Shown here in pieces: positions 8,305 to 16,243 of a stretch of DNA of 43,614 bases. Position 1 is the stretch's first letter, and every line of letters begins with the position of its first letter. This DNA comes from Pseudomonas fluorescens (GTDB lineage Bacteria; Pseudomonadota; Gammaproteobacteria; Pseudomonadales; Pseudomonadaceae), in contig NZ_CABVHQ010000051.1 in the NCBI RefSeq assembly GCF_902497895.1, forward strand, positions 1 to 43,614, in the 5' to 3' direction. The notes below the pieces were generated by a model, which worked only from the letters and a program-made list of their open reading frames with translations, was not told where the DNA came from and searched no databases. The translations under genes and the position numbers were made by a program.

Positions 8305-9060
8305 TCAAGTAGCCGGGCGGATCACTTTGATCAGCGACTGCAGCGAATAGCCCAGTCGCGGCGCCAGTGCTTCGGCCCTGGCGGTCAGACCATCCAGATC
8401 CAGGGTTTGATCGATATCGGCGGGAACGAACAGGATCACATTGCCCTCCTTCACCGGCAGTTCCCAGTAATGGCGATGATAAAGACCCCGCAGCAAAGCC
8501 GCGCCCAATGGCTTGCCGTCGTCGGTGGCCCATTGATTGATCACCAGCCAGCCACCCGGGTTCAGGCGTTTCTGGCAGTTCTCCAGAAAACCCCAGGCCA
8601 GATGCCCGACACCCGGGCCGACGTCGGTATAGAGGTCGACGAAGATCAGATCCGCCGACTCGGCGGTCTCGAGCAATTCGAGGGCATCGCCGATTCGGAT
8701 ATAAAGCCGCGGGTCATCATCCAGTCCCAGGTATTCGATGGCCAGGCGGGGAACGTCGGGGCGCAACTCGATGGCTTCGACGTCTTCCAGCGGCAGGAAC
8801 TTGAGGCAGGCCTGGGTCAGCGTGCCAGCGCCAAGGCCAAGAAACAAAGCGCTTTCCGGGGTTTGGTGACACAGCGCACCCACCAGCATGGCCCGGGTAT
8901 AGTCATATTCCAGCCAGCTTGGGTCAGCGGTGAACACGCAGCTTTGCTCGATGGCGTCGCCAAACTCGAGAAAACGGTAATCGGCCACTTCCAGTACCCG
9001 AATCATGCCAAAGTCATCGTGCACCTCGGCGAGCAGGTGCTCGACGCGCTCCTCAGTCAT
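8305..9060 (-). CDS. Spermidine-synthase-like SAM-binding protein
   Basis: The 251-residue protein has the polyamine-synthase/methyltransferase fold: FLGLGAGTLTQACL (about 73-86) is the nucleotide loop, VEAIELRPDVPRLA the acidic strand, and DLIFVDLYTD the aspartate position used by aminopropyltransferases. It lacks the N-terminal beta-domain of full SpeE enzymes, so I would not call it a true spermidine synthase. The ATG at 9060 follows TAGGAGATG. It is divergent from the DAHP synthase gene downstream on the other strand. The substrate is unknown. Confidence 0.78.
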   Translation of the reverse strand: MTEERVEHLLAEVHDDFGMIRVLEVADYRFLEFGDAIEQSCVFTADPSWLEYDYTRAMLVGALCHQTPESALFLGLGAGTLTQACLKFLPLEDVEAIELRPDVPRLAIEYLGLDDDPRLYIRIGDALELLETAESADLIFVDLYTDVGPGVGHLAWGFLENCQKRLNPGGWLVINQWATDDGKPLGAALLRGLYHRHYWELPVKEGNVILFVPADIDQTLDLDGLTARAEALAPRLGYSLQSLIKVIRPAT

Positions 9061-9221
9061 CTCATCTCCTAAACGTCACCGGGGCTCAACCTCGGCACGC
9101 GATAAAGCCAACCACTCGGCACCGAGCGGGAAAGGCGCGATTGTCCGCGAAGCAACGGGAACAGGTCACGCACTAATTGCTGATAACATGGCTATCCGAC
9201 CGTAAAATACTAGAGTCCGTG

Positions 9222-10568
9222 ATGAGCCAACCCTGGAGTCCAGACAGCTGGCGCGCCCTGCCGATCCAGCAACAACCCCGTTACCCTGACGCTGCGCACT
9301 TGCTGCAGGTCGAGCAAAGCCTGGCCAGTTATCCGCCGCTGGTATTTGCCGGTGAAGCCCGGGAGTTGCGCCGTCAGTTTGCCGAGGTGACTCAGGGCCG
9401 GGCGTTTCTGCTGCAAGGCGGTGATTGCGCGGAAAGCTTTGCCGAGTTCTCGGCGGCAAAGATCCGTGACACCTTTAAAGTACTGTTGCAGATGGCGATC
9501 GTCATGACTTTCGCCGCGGGCTGCCCGGTGGTCAAGGTCGGGCGCATGGCCGGGCAATTCGCCAAGCCGCGCTCATCCAACGACGAAACCATCAACGGCG
9601 TGACCCTGCCGGCCTACCGTGGCGACATTGTCAACGGCATCGGCTTCGACGAAAAGAGCCGGGTACCGGACCCGGATCGGCTATTGCAGTCCTACCATCA
9701 GTCCACCGCCACCCTGAACCTGCTGCGGGCCTTCGCCCAGGGCGGTTTTGCCGACCTGCATCAAGTGCATAAATGGAACCTGGACTTTATCGCCAACTCG
9801 GCCCTGGCCGAAAAGTACAGCCACCTGGCCGATCGCATCGATGAAACCCTGGCCTTCATGCGGGCCTGCGGCATGGACAGCTCGCCGCAACTGCGCGAAA
9901 CCAGCTTCTTCACCGCCCACGAAGCATTGCTGTTGAACTACGAAGAAGCCTTCGTGCGTCGCGACAGCCTGACCAACGACTACTACGACTGCTCGGCGCA
10001 CATGCTCTGGATCGGCGACCGCACACGCCAGCTTGACGGTGCCCATGTCGAGTTCCTGCGTGGTGTGAACAACCCGATCGGGGTCAAGGTCGGTCCGACC
10101 ATGAACACCGAGGAGCTGATTCGCCTGATCGACATCCTCAACCCGGACAACGATCCCGGCCGCCTCAACCTGATCGCACGCATGGGCGCGAACAAAGTTG
10201 GCGACCATCTGCCACAGCTGATCCGCGCGGTGGAAAGCGAAGGCAAGAAAGTGCTGTGGAGTTCCGATCCGATGCACGGCAACACCATCAAGGCCAGCAG
10301 CGGCTACAAAACCCGCGACTTCGAGCAGATCCTCAATGAAGTGAAACAGTTCTTCCAAGTGCACGAAGCGGAAGGCAGTTACGCCGGCGGCATCCATATC
10401 GAGATGACCGGGCAGAACGTCACCGAGTGCATCGGCGGCGCACGGCCGATTACCGAGGATGGTTTATCGGACCGTTATCACACCCATTGCGACCCGCGGA
10501 TGAATGCCGATCAGTCGCTGGAACTGGCGTTTTTGATTGCCGAGACACTCAAGCAGGTTCGGCGTTGA
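9222..10568 (+). CDS. Type II 3-deoxy-7-phosphoheptulonate (DAHP) synthase
   Basis: The enzyme joins phosphoenolpyruvate and erythrose 4-phosphate, the first step of the shikimate pathway. The 448-residue sequence is of the plant-like type II family: LLQGGDCAESF, KVGRMAGQFAKPRS, the WIGDRTRQLDGAHVEF region, PIGVKVGPTMN, WSSDPMHGNT and GIHIEMTGQNVTECIGG. It matches the short type IIA enzyme of P. aeruginosa in length, from memory of that family. I start at the ATG at 9222; a frame open to 9177 adds residues that do not fit. It is unrelated in sequence to the type I enzyme at 24431-25507. Confidence 0.93.
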   Translation: MSQPWSPDSWRALPIQQQPRYPDAAHLLQVEQSLASYPPLVFAGEARELRRQFAEVTQGRAFLLQGGDCAESFAEFSAAKIRDTFKVLLQMAIVMTFAAGCPVVKVGRMAGQFAKPRSSNDETINGVTLPAYRGDIVNGIGFDEKSRVPDPDRLLQSYHQSTATLNLLRAFAQGGFADLHQVHKWNLDFIANSALAEKYSHLADRIDETLAFMRACGMDSSPQLRETSFFTAHEALLLNYEEAFVRRDSLTNDYYDCSAHMLWIGDRTRQLDGAHVEFLRGVNNPIGVKVGPTMNTEELIRLIDILNPDNDPGRLNLIARMGANKVGDHLPQLIRAVESEGKKVLWSSDPMHGNTIKASSGYKTRDFEQILNEVKQFFQVHEAEGSYAGGIHIEMTGQNVTECIGGARPITEDGLSDRYHTHCDPRMNADQSLELAFLIAETLKQVRR

Positions 10569-10599
10569 ACCAGTAAGTTTTTCGTCGTCTGATATACCG

Positions 10600-10694
10600 T
10601 CATCGCGAGCAAGCTCGCTCCCACATTTGATTTGCGGCGCACATATATCCAATGTTCACTCAGATCTAGTGTGGGAGCGAGCTTGCTCGCGATG
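10600..10694. repeat. REP pair, CGCGAGCAAGCTCGCTCCCAC class
   Basis: CATCGCGAGCAAGCTCGCTC + CCACAT at 10600-10626 is repeated in inverse orientation at 10670-10694 (TGTGGGAGCGAGCTTGCTCG + CGATG). Each arm is itself a hairpin. It separates the convergent DAHP synthase and glycosylase genes. This is a third REP class within the window. Confidence 0.88.
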
Positions 10695-10702
10695 GCGTCG
10701 GA

Positions 10703-11932
10703 TCAGTCACCGCTGAGCTCAATCAACGCCACCCGCAACCGCGCCGCACTTGCCCTCGGACAATTCAGCTGAATCTCCACCAACCCCAACCAATCAGCCA
10801 TCTGTCGCAGATTCCTGGCTAACGCCAACATCCCCTGCTCATCCAGCCCCGGCTCTTCTTCATGCACGGCATGCACCGCCAATCGCCCTTGAGCCCGTTC
10901 GGCCCGCAGATCGACCCGGGCGGCAATCCGTTCGTTGTGCAAAAACGGCAGCACGTAATAGCCATAGACCCGCTTGACTTGAGGCGTGTAGATCTCCAGC
11001 CGATAACGGAAATCGAACAATCGCTCGGTCCGGCTGCGCTCCCAGATCAATGAATCGAATGGCGAAAGCAAGGCGCTGAGCTCGACTTTACGCGGGACTT
11101 TCGGCGCTGCCAGGCAATAGGCCGGTTGCCGCCAATCCTGAACCTCACACCTCTGCAACTCACCCTCCTCGACCAACTCGGCCAGGCGCGCGCGGCTGTC
11201 GGCAGGCGATAGCCGGAAATAATCGCGCAAGTCCTTGTCCGTACCGACGCCCAGTGCACTCGCCGCGTGCATCAGCAGTCCCCGCTGAGCTTCGGCTTCA
11301 CTGAGTAGCGGTTGCTGCAGAATCGCCGCGGGAATGACCCGCTCCGGCAAATCATAAAGACGCTCGAACCCCCGGCGCCTCGAGACCGTTACTTCTCCAG
11401 CGGCAAACAACCACTCCAGCGCGTGCTTCTCGGCACTCCAGTCCCACCAGGGCCCCGCCCGCTCCTCACGGGTCGACAAGCTGCCAGCGCCGAGCGCCCC
11501 GCGCTCCTCAACCAAGGCCAGCACTCGACGAATCGTCTGCTGCTGCTCCCGACCGAAGCGGGCCATCTGTTGATAAATGCCCTCCCCTTGGGTCGCTCGC
11601 TGCATGCGCCAGCGCATCAAGGGATACATCGATAATGGCAGCAAGGACGCCTCATGCCCCCAATACTCGAACAACGTCCGTCGCCGGCCCTGACTCCAGG
11701 CGGCCTGATCCAGCAGATCGGCTGAGTAGTTGCCCAAGCGAGAGAACAGCGGAAGGTAGTGCGAGCGCACCAGGGCGTTGACCGAATCGATCTGCAGGAT
11801 GCCCAGACGCTCGATCAACCGGTTGAGCTGGGTAGACTTGACCGCCGCTGGCGGCTGACGCCCGGAGAATCCTTGGGCGGCCAGCGCCAGACGCCGAGTC
11901 TGCTTCAGGGAAAAGCAAAGAGGAGTAGGCAT
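10703..11932 (-). CDS. YcaQ/AlkX-type DNA glycosylase (HTH_42 winged-helix protein)
   Basis: The 409-residue protein belongs to the HTH_42 family that includes E. coli YcaQ (AlkX), a glycosylase able to unhook interstrand DNA crosslinks, and the self-resistance enzymes AlkZ. The segment ERLGILQIDSVN carries Q47-I-D49, matching the Q-x-D catalytic motif described for the YcaQ branch (AlkZ proteins have Q-x-Q). Typical family stretches include FEYWGHEASLLP and LLSPFDSLIWERSRTERLFDFRY. Activity here is inferred from family. It is transcribed away from the DUF1127 genes' promoter side, in the same direction as them. Confidence 0.85.
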   Translation of the reverse strand: MPTPLCFSLKQTRRLALAAQGFSGRQPPAAVKSTQLNRLIERLGILQIDSVNALVRSHYLPLFSRLGNYSADLLDQAAWSQGRRRTLFEYWGHEASLLPLSMYPLMRWRMQRATQGEGIYQQMARFGREQQQTIRRVLALVEERGALGAGSLSTREERAGPWWDWSAEKHALEWLFAAGEVTVSRRRGFERLYDLPERVIPAAILQQPLLSEAEAQRGLLMHAASALGVGTDKDLRDYFRLSPADSRARLAELVEEGELQRCEVQDWRQPAYCLAAPKVPRKVELSALLSPFDSLIWERSRTERLFDFRYRLEIYTPQVKRVYGYYVLPFLHNERIAARVDLRAERAQGRLAVHAVHEEEPGLDEQGMLALARNLRQMADWLGLVEIQLNCPRASAARLRVALIELSGD

Positions 11933-11999
11933 TCAACGGCTCTTGATGATGACTCCTTCCACCTTAGCGGCACCTGTACAAACCGCCAATGCCCCCCGG

Positions 12000-12239
12000 T
12001 CATCGCCTCATCGGGTCGTCCCAGAACGGACGGCTGGATTCCTTGAGTACATCGGCTCGACTCAGGCCAATGTCACGCAGCCTGTCGTCACTCATTCGCG
12101 CCAGCTCGGCACGATCCTTACTCAGCTGCCGCCAGCGGCTCATCTGAGCCAGAGCGGTGGATAGAAACTGTCTTGAGGTCTGGAGAGCCGATCGACGTCC
12201 TTCTACCCCAACACTCCTTACATACTGCTGTCGTTCCAT
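12000..12239 (-). CDS. DUF1127 domain-containing small protein (first of tandem pair)
   Basis: A 79-residue protein with the DUF1127 (YjiS-like) domain near the middle: LSKDRAELARMSDDRLRDIGLSR, followed by ADVLKESSRPFWDDP. These small basic proteins are common in proteobacteria; some were reported to influence phosphate, carbon or RNA metabolism, but no general role is settled. The ATG at 12239 follows GAGGAG. A paralogue lies 160 bp upstream, and the shared ending [D/E]-x-E-S-x-R-x-F-W-[D/E]-D-P-M suggests tandem duplication. Confidence 0.85.
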   Translation of the reverse strand: MERQQYVRSVGVEGRRSALQTSRQFLSTALAQMSRWRQLSKDRAELARMSDDRLRDIGLSRADVLKESSRPFWDDPMRR

Positions 12240-12399
12240 GACGCTACTCCTCAGAGATGAGGCCGCAGTCTTGTGCAAGTGTTGGAATGGCTCCAGCGAA
12301 TGTCTATGACCGTCTATTACCAGATCGGCACAAGCCCCAAGGCCCGGGCGTGCGCCCTGAACCCTGGGGTAGTGACCGAACATTTCAAGACTATTGAGC

Positions 12400-12630
12400 T
12401 TATTTACCCTTACCCATGGGATCTTCCCAGAAGTGTCGTTCGGATTCCTGCTCGACATCCGCCCGACTCAACCCGATATCCTTCAGCGCCTCGTCGCTCA
12501 GGCTGGCCAACAGTGCACGCTCACGATTGAGTTGATGCCAGCGGGCGAACTTCTCCAGCAGATGGTGCAGGGAGAAAGCATGGAATGAAAATTTGTCTAC
12601 CAGTACAAAACCTTTTTGACCTTTCATCAT
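12400..12630 (-). CDS. DUF1127 domain-containing small protein (second of tandem pair)
   Basis: A 76-residue DUF1127 protein: LNRERALLASLSDEALKDIGLS + RADVEQESERHFWEDP, close to the neighbour at 12000-12239. The N-terminus differs (MMKGQKGFVLVDKFSFHAF). A GGAGGG site precedes the double ATG. The LysR gene 58 bp away is divergent, so the gap between them (12631-12688) must hold both start regions and is a natural place for LysR control. Function unknown. Confidence 0.85.
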   Translation of the reverse strand: MMKGQKGFVLVDKFSFHAFSLHHLLEKFARWHQLNRERALLASLSDEALKDIGLSRADVEQESERHFWEDPMGKGK

Positions 12631-12688
12631 GTTGCCCTCCAGTGGGGATGGCTAGAGTCTCGCGCTGGAGCTAAGATCAATCCAACGA

Positions 12689-13576
12689 ATGTTTCTGATG
12701 CAACACATCTCGGAGATTGATCAATTGGCTTACCCGAGTATCGACACCGAAGTTCTGCGCACCTTCGTCGCGATCGCCGACCAGGGGGGCTTTACCCGCG
12801 CCGGCGAGCTGGTCAATCGCACCCAGTCCGCGGTGAGCATGCAGATGAAACGCCTGGAAGAAGACGTGTTGCAACGCCAGTTGTTTCAGCGTGATGGCCG
12901 CCAGGTGCGGTTGACTGCCGAGGGTCAGGTGCTGCTCGGCTACGCCCGGCGCATCCTGAAACTGCACAGTGAAGTGTTCAATACCCTGCGCGAACCGCAC
13001 ATGGTTGGCACCGTGCGCATTGGTACGCCGGATGACTATGTCATGCGCTTCTTGCCGGGGATTCTGTCGCGCTTCGCAAAAGCCTATCCGCTGATCCAGA
13101 TTGAAGTGCATTGCGAATCCTCCAAGCAACTGCTGCTGCGCCAGGACCTGGACCTGTCTATCGTCACCCGCGAACCTGGCAGCGAAATTGGCCAGTTGCT
13201 GCGCAAGGAGCGATTTGTCTGGGCCGAGGCCCAGTGCTTCAGCGCCCACGAGCAGACGCCGTTGCCCCTGGCGATGTTCAACAGCGATTGTTTCTGCCGG
13301 CTCTGGGCCTGCAATGCCCTGGATGCTGCCGGGCGCGACTATCGCATCGCCTACAACAGCTCCAGTCTGTCGGCGATCATGGCCATCGTCAGCGCCGGCC
13401 TGGCGGTGACTGCGCAACTGGAGAGTCTGATCACTGCGGACATGCGCGTCCTCGGTGAGGCCGAAGACCTGCCGTTGTTACCCGAGGCCAGCATCATGCT
13501 GCTGCGTAACCTGAACACCCCCTCACCGATCACCGAATGCCTGGCCGAGCACATCATCGACGGCTTCAAACTTTAA
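12689..13576 (+). CDS. LysR-family transcriptional regulator (LrhA/HexA-like)
   Basis: The 295-residue protein has an N-terminal winged helix (about 17-78: DTEVLRTFVAIADQGGFTRA, then TQSAVSMQMKRLE) and a LysR effector domain starting near VGTVRIGTPDDYV. The N-terminal part and the LGYARRILKLHSE linker resemble the LrhA/HexA branch. A second start at 12698 is possible; neither has a strong ribosome site. It is divergent from the DUF1127 pair, which are likely targets, and its last 11 bp overlap the convergent exporter gene. Confidence 0.9.
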   Translation: MFLMQHISEIDQLAYPSIDTEVLRTFVAIADQGGFTRAGELVNRTQSAVSMQMKRLEEDVLQRQLFQRDGRQVRLTAEGQVLLGYARRILKLHSEVFNTLREPHMVGTVRIGTPDDYVMRFLPGILSRFAKAYPLIQIEVHCESSKQLLLRQDLDLSIVTREPGSEIGQLLRKERFVWAEAQCFSAHEQTPLPLAMFNSDCFCRLWACNALDAAGRDYRIAYNSSSLSAIMAIVSAGLAVTAQLESLITADMRVLGEAEDLPLLPEASIMLLRNLNTPSPITECLAEHIIDGFKL

Positions 13577-14315
13577 ACGCGAGCATCACCGCACAGAGCA
13601 CCAGAAAACCGCAGAACAGCCCGCGCAGCAGCGGCTCCGGCATGGCGTGGGCGATTCTCACCCCCCAACTGATGCTCAACAGTCCTCCGGCCGCCAGGGG
13701 CAGACCAATCATCCAGTCCACCTGATGATGGATCGCATAGGTCACCAGCGTGACGCCGGTGCTCGGCAAGGCCAAGGCCAGGGACAGCCCCTGGGCGATC
13801 ACCTGAGTGGTGCCGAACAGGCTGGTCAGCACCGGAGTGGCGACCACCGCTCCGCCGACACCGAACAACCCACCCATGGTCCCGGACGCGGCGCCCAACA
13901 CCCCCAGCCAGGGCCACGGGTAACGCATCTGCGCAGATATTGGAGTGGCGGCCATGAACATTCGCGCAAGATTGTAGGCAGACAAGGCGATCAGAAACGC
14001 GACGAATCCGATGCGCATCACTCGCGCATCAACCCCCACCGCCCAGATTGAACCGAGCCAGGCGAAGCAAAAGCCCATCAAGGCCAATGGCACGGCATGG
14101 CGCGCCTCAATCCGGTTGCGTTGATGATAGCGCCACAAAGCCAGCATCACGTTCGGTACCACCATGACCAAGGCCGTGCCCTGGGCAATCTGCTGATCCA
14201 GACCGAACAACACGCCCAGTACCGGGATCGCAATCAGGCCGCCGCCGATACCGAACAAACCGCCCAGAGTCCCCAGAGCCGCACCAAATGCCAGATACAT
14301 CATTAACTCGATCAC
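13566..14315 (-). CDS. TauE/SafE-family membrane exporter
   Basis: A 249-residue, strongly hydrophobic protein with about eight predicted membrane segments and the two glycine-rich repeats of the TauE/SafE family (GTLGGLFGIGGGLIAIPVL near 15-33 and GTMGGLFGVGGAVVATPVL near 145-165). Members are linked to export of sulfite or organosulfonates, but the substrate is open. The start is a GTG at 14315 preceded by AAGGGGATGG. The 3' end overlaps the convergent LysR gene by 11 bp; the 5' end faces a second LysR gene across a region with a clear LysR box. Confidence 0.88.
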   Translation of the reverse strand: MIELMMYLAFGAALGTLGGLFGIGGGLIAIPVLGVLFGLDQQIAQGTALVMVVPNVMLALWRYHQRNRIEARHAVPLALMGFCFAWLGSIWAVGVDARVMRIGFVAFLIALSAYNLARMFMAATPISAQMRYPWPWLGVLGAASGTMGGLFGVGGAVVATPVLTSLFGTTQVIAQGLSLALALPSTGVTLVTYAIHHQVDWMIGLPLAAGGLLSISWGVRIAHAMPEPLLRGLFCGFLVLCAVMLAFKV

Positions 14316-14392
14316 AGGCCATCCCCTTACGTCTGGCTATGCATGCTACGCAGTCTGCTCTGGCGTGGAAACGCACAGCAACGCACAATGGC

Positions 14393-14409
14393 TATGCGAA
14401 AGCCGCATA
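14393..14409. promoter_or_regulatory. LysR box between exporter and lysR genes
   Basis: TATGCG-AAAGC-CGCATA is a perfect 6-bp inverted repeat with a 5-bp centre; it contains the T-N11-A core (TGCG...CGCA) typical of LysR-type operators. It lies 14 bp before the start codon at 14424 and in the divergent gap shared with the TauE-type exporter. That position suits autoregulation plus activation of the exporter. The regulator that binds is inferred from adjacency. Confidence 0.65.
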
Positions 14410-14423
14410 AGTGAACCCAAGGC

Positions 14424-15380
14424 ATGAACCCCAAACTCCTCACCGATCAGCTCGGCCTGTTTCTTGATGTGCTGGAAACCGGCAGTTTCTCTGCAGCGTC
14501 GCGGCGCCATCCACTGACGCCATCGGCCGTCGCCCGACGCATTGACAGCCTGGAGAATGCCCTCGGCAGCCAATTGTTCATTCGCAGTACCCATGCAGTG
14601 CGAGCGACCCCGGCCGGCTTGGCCTTTGCCGAGCGAGCCCGACGGATTGTCGACGAGTTGCGGCTCGCCCGGGCCGAAGCGGCCTCCCTCAGCGATGTCC
14701 CGGAAGGGCTGATTCGGGTGGACGCCCCGGCCGCTTTTGGCCGCCGACACCTGGCTCCAGTGATTGCCGACTTCCTGGTGGTCTACCCGGGACTGGATGT
14801 TCAGCTGCACCTGATCGACAGTTTTGTCGACATGCAGGGTTCGAACCTGGGCAAGGTCGATCTGGTGCTGCGAGCCGGGCAAATGGCCGATACCCGCCTG
14901 GTCGCCACGCCCTTGGCCAGCATGGTGCGGATTGCCTGCGCCAGCCCTGCCTATTTGAAGCGTCGCGGCGCACCGACCCATCCCAGGGAACTCAGCGAGC
15001 ACGATGGCCTCGATTGGGAGGGGTTGGCACCGCCTTTCGCCTGGCGCTTCGAACTCGACGGACAGTTGCAAACGTACCGTCCGCAACGCATACGCATGAG
15101 TGCCAACAATGCTGAAACCCTGGTCTGCGGTGCGCTTGCCGGGTTGGGCATCGCCCATCTGCCGACCTGGCTGATCAGCGAGTATTTGCTGCGAGGCGAA
15201 TTGCTGCCGCTGTTTTGCGAAAAGGGATTGCCCAAACCGGAAACCACCGGAATTTATGCCCTGCGCCTTGAACAGCAGGCCAGTTCCCGCAGTCGATTAT
15301 TGCTGGAGTATCTCAAGCTCCGATTCAGCCCGATCCCGCCCTGGGATCTGGCTCTGCAGAGTGATCTGGGCTGGCAATAA
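14424..15380 (+). CDS. LysR-family transcriptional regulator
   Basis: The 318-residue protein has the LysR winged helix (about 7-66: LGLFLDVLETGSFSAASRRH, PSAVARRIDSLENALG) and a C-terminal effector-binding domain with ASPAYLKRRGAPTHPREL, typical of the CrgA-like branch. It is divergent from the TauE-type exporter with a T-N11-A palindrome between them, so it probably controls that exporter. The ribosome site is weak (AAGG very close to the ATG). ohrR follows 70 bp downstream in the same direction. Confidence 0.9.
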   Translation: MNPKLLTDQLGLFLDVLETGSFSAASRRHPLTPSAVARRIDSLENALGSQLFIRSTHAVRATPAGLAFAERARRIVDELRLARAEAASLSDVPEGLIRVDAPAAFGRRHLAPVIADFLVVYPGLDVQLHLIDSFVDMQGSNLGKVDLVLRAGQMADTRLVATPLASMVRIACASPAYLKRRGAPTHPRELSEHDGLDWEGLAPPFAWRFELDGQLQTYRPQRIRMSANNAETLVCGALAGLGIAHLPTWLISEYLLRGELLPLFCEKGLPKPETTGIYALRLEQQASSRSRLLLEYLKLRFSPIPPWDLALQSDLGWQ

Positions 15381-15450
15381 AGCGAAGATTACCTGGCGCG
15401 TTAAAGATTCGCGCGCTAGATTCAGGATGAGTAATGATCAAGGTCCCGAC

Positions 15451-15912
15451 ATGAAAAGCGTTAGCGCCACCCCGGATAACTGCGACCAGCTGTTGCTCGA
15501 CAATCAGCTGTGTTTTGCCCTGCATTCCACTTCGTTGTTGATGACCAAGGTCTACAAACCGCTATTGCAGGCCTTGGGCCTGACCTATCCGCAGTACCTG
15601 GCGATGATGGTGTTGTGGGAACGCGATGGATTGACCGTAGGCGAGATCAGCACCCACCTGCTGACCGACCCCGGCTCCTTGACGCCGCTGCTCAAGCGCC
15701 TTGAAGCCGAAGGCTTGCTCAGCCGCACCCGCAGCCGTGAAGACGAGCGTGTGGTGATCGTTGAATTGACCGCCCAGGGCCACGCCCTGCGGGACAAGGC
15801 CCGGAACATTCCGCAATGCATCCTCGGCGCCAGTGGCCAGACACTGGAGCAGATACGCAAGTTGCAAGAGGATTTGCTGGAATTGCGCGGGCATTTGCAA
15901 GACTGCCTGTAG
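15451..15912 (+). CDS. ohrR: Organic hydroperoxide sensor/repressor OhrR (MarR family)
   Basis: OhrR represses ohr until a cysteine is oxidised by organic hydroperoxide. The 153-residue protein closely follows the OhrR family: LDNQLCFALHSTSLLMTKVY with the sensing cysteine at C21, then LTYPQYLAMMVLWE, the recognition region SLTPLLKRLEAEGLLSR and the wing SREDERVV. A second cysteine (C11) is near the N-terminus. I start at 15451 because AAGGT is well spaced there; an ATG at 15427 has no good site. Upstream, TTCGCGCGCTAGA (15408-15420) echoes the motif at the ohr promoter, suggesting autoregulation. Confidence 0.93.
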   Translation: MKSVSATPDNCDQLLLDNQLCFALHSTSLLMTKVYKPLLQALGLTYPQYLAMMVLWERDGLTVGEISTHLLTDPGSLTPLLKRLEAEGLLSRTRSREDERVVIVELTAQGHALRDKARNIPQCILGASGQTLEQIRKLQEDLLELRGHLQDCL

Positions 15913-15918
15913 GCAGTC
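15901..15918 (+). other. Hairpin over the ohrR stop codon
   Basis: GACTGCC-TGTA-GGCAGTC is a perfect 7-bp stem that spans the last ohrR codons and the TAG stop. No T run follows, so it is only a weak terminator candidate; it may help protect the 3' end. Confidence 0.4.
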
Positions 15919-15949
15919 AATCAAACCGCAAAGGATCGCAGCTGCCTCC

Positions 15950-16110
15950 GTAGGAGCTGCCGCAGGCTGCGATCTTTTGATGTTGCTTGTGGGCGATTCC
16001 CGAAATAGCCAAAAGATCGCAGGCTTCGCCAGCTCCTACGCCGACCGCATTCACCCGTGAAATCCCGGTTGTATACCGCCCGTAGGAGCTGCCGCAGGCT
16101 GCGATCTTTT
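15950..16110. repeat. Triple REP cluster between ohrR and ohr
   Basis: Three copies of the GTAGGAGCTGCCGCAGG + CTGCGATCTTTT class lie at 15950-15976 (+), 16011-16040 (-, a variant with AGGCTTCGCC) and 16082-16110 (+). A degenerate fragment precedes them near 15931-15948. An odd number of units is less common than the pair. Together they fill most of the 331-bp gap and could insulate ohr from read-through. Confidence 0.85.
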
Positions 16111-16149
16111 AGGTCCTTCGCGTTCTAAAAATCTCTTGTGATATTTATA

Positions 16150-16216
16150 TTGCGCGCAAACTATTTGCGAGCTACATTTGTTTCGCACTTACTTAGCGCG
16201 CAAACATTTAGCGCAG
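16150..16216 (+). promoter_or_regulatory. ohr promoter with repeated GCGCGCAAAC motif (OhrR operator candidate)
   Basis: GCGCGCAAACTATTTGCG (16152-16169) and GCGCGCAAACATTTAGCGC (16196-16214) are direct repeats 44 bp apart. The first includes the perfect palindrome TTGCGCGCAA (16150-16159). TTGCGC (16150-16155), 17 bp, TACATT (16173-16178) reads as a -35/-10 pair, so the first repeat would cover the promoter. A similar TAGCGCGC core occurs inverted before ohrR (15408-15420). That OhrR binds these motifs is inferred from position and repetition. Confidence 0.55.
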
Positions 16217-16243
16217 AACACCCCATCAACAGAGGCTCCTACC

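Noticed and set aside
15931..16110. A possible CRISPR-like repeat array
   Set aside because: The repeats alternate in orientation, have uneven spacers and match REP elements found elsewhere in the window; no cas gene is near.
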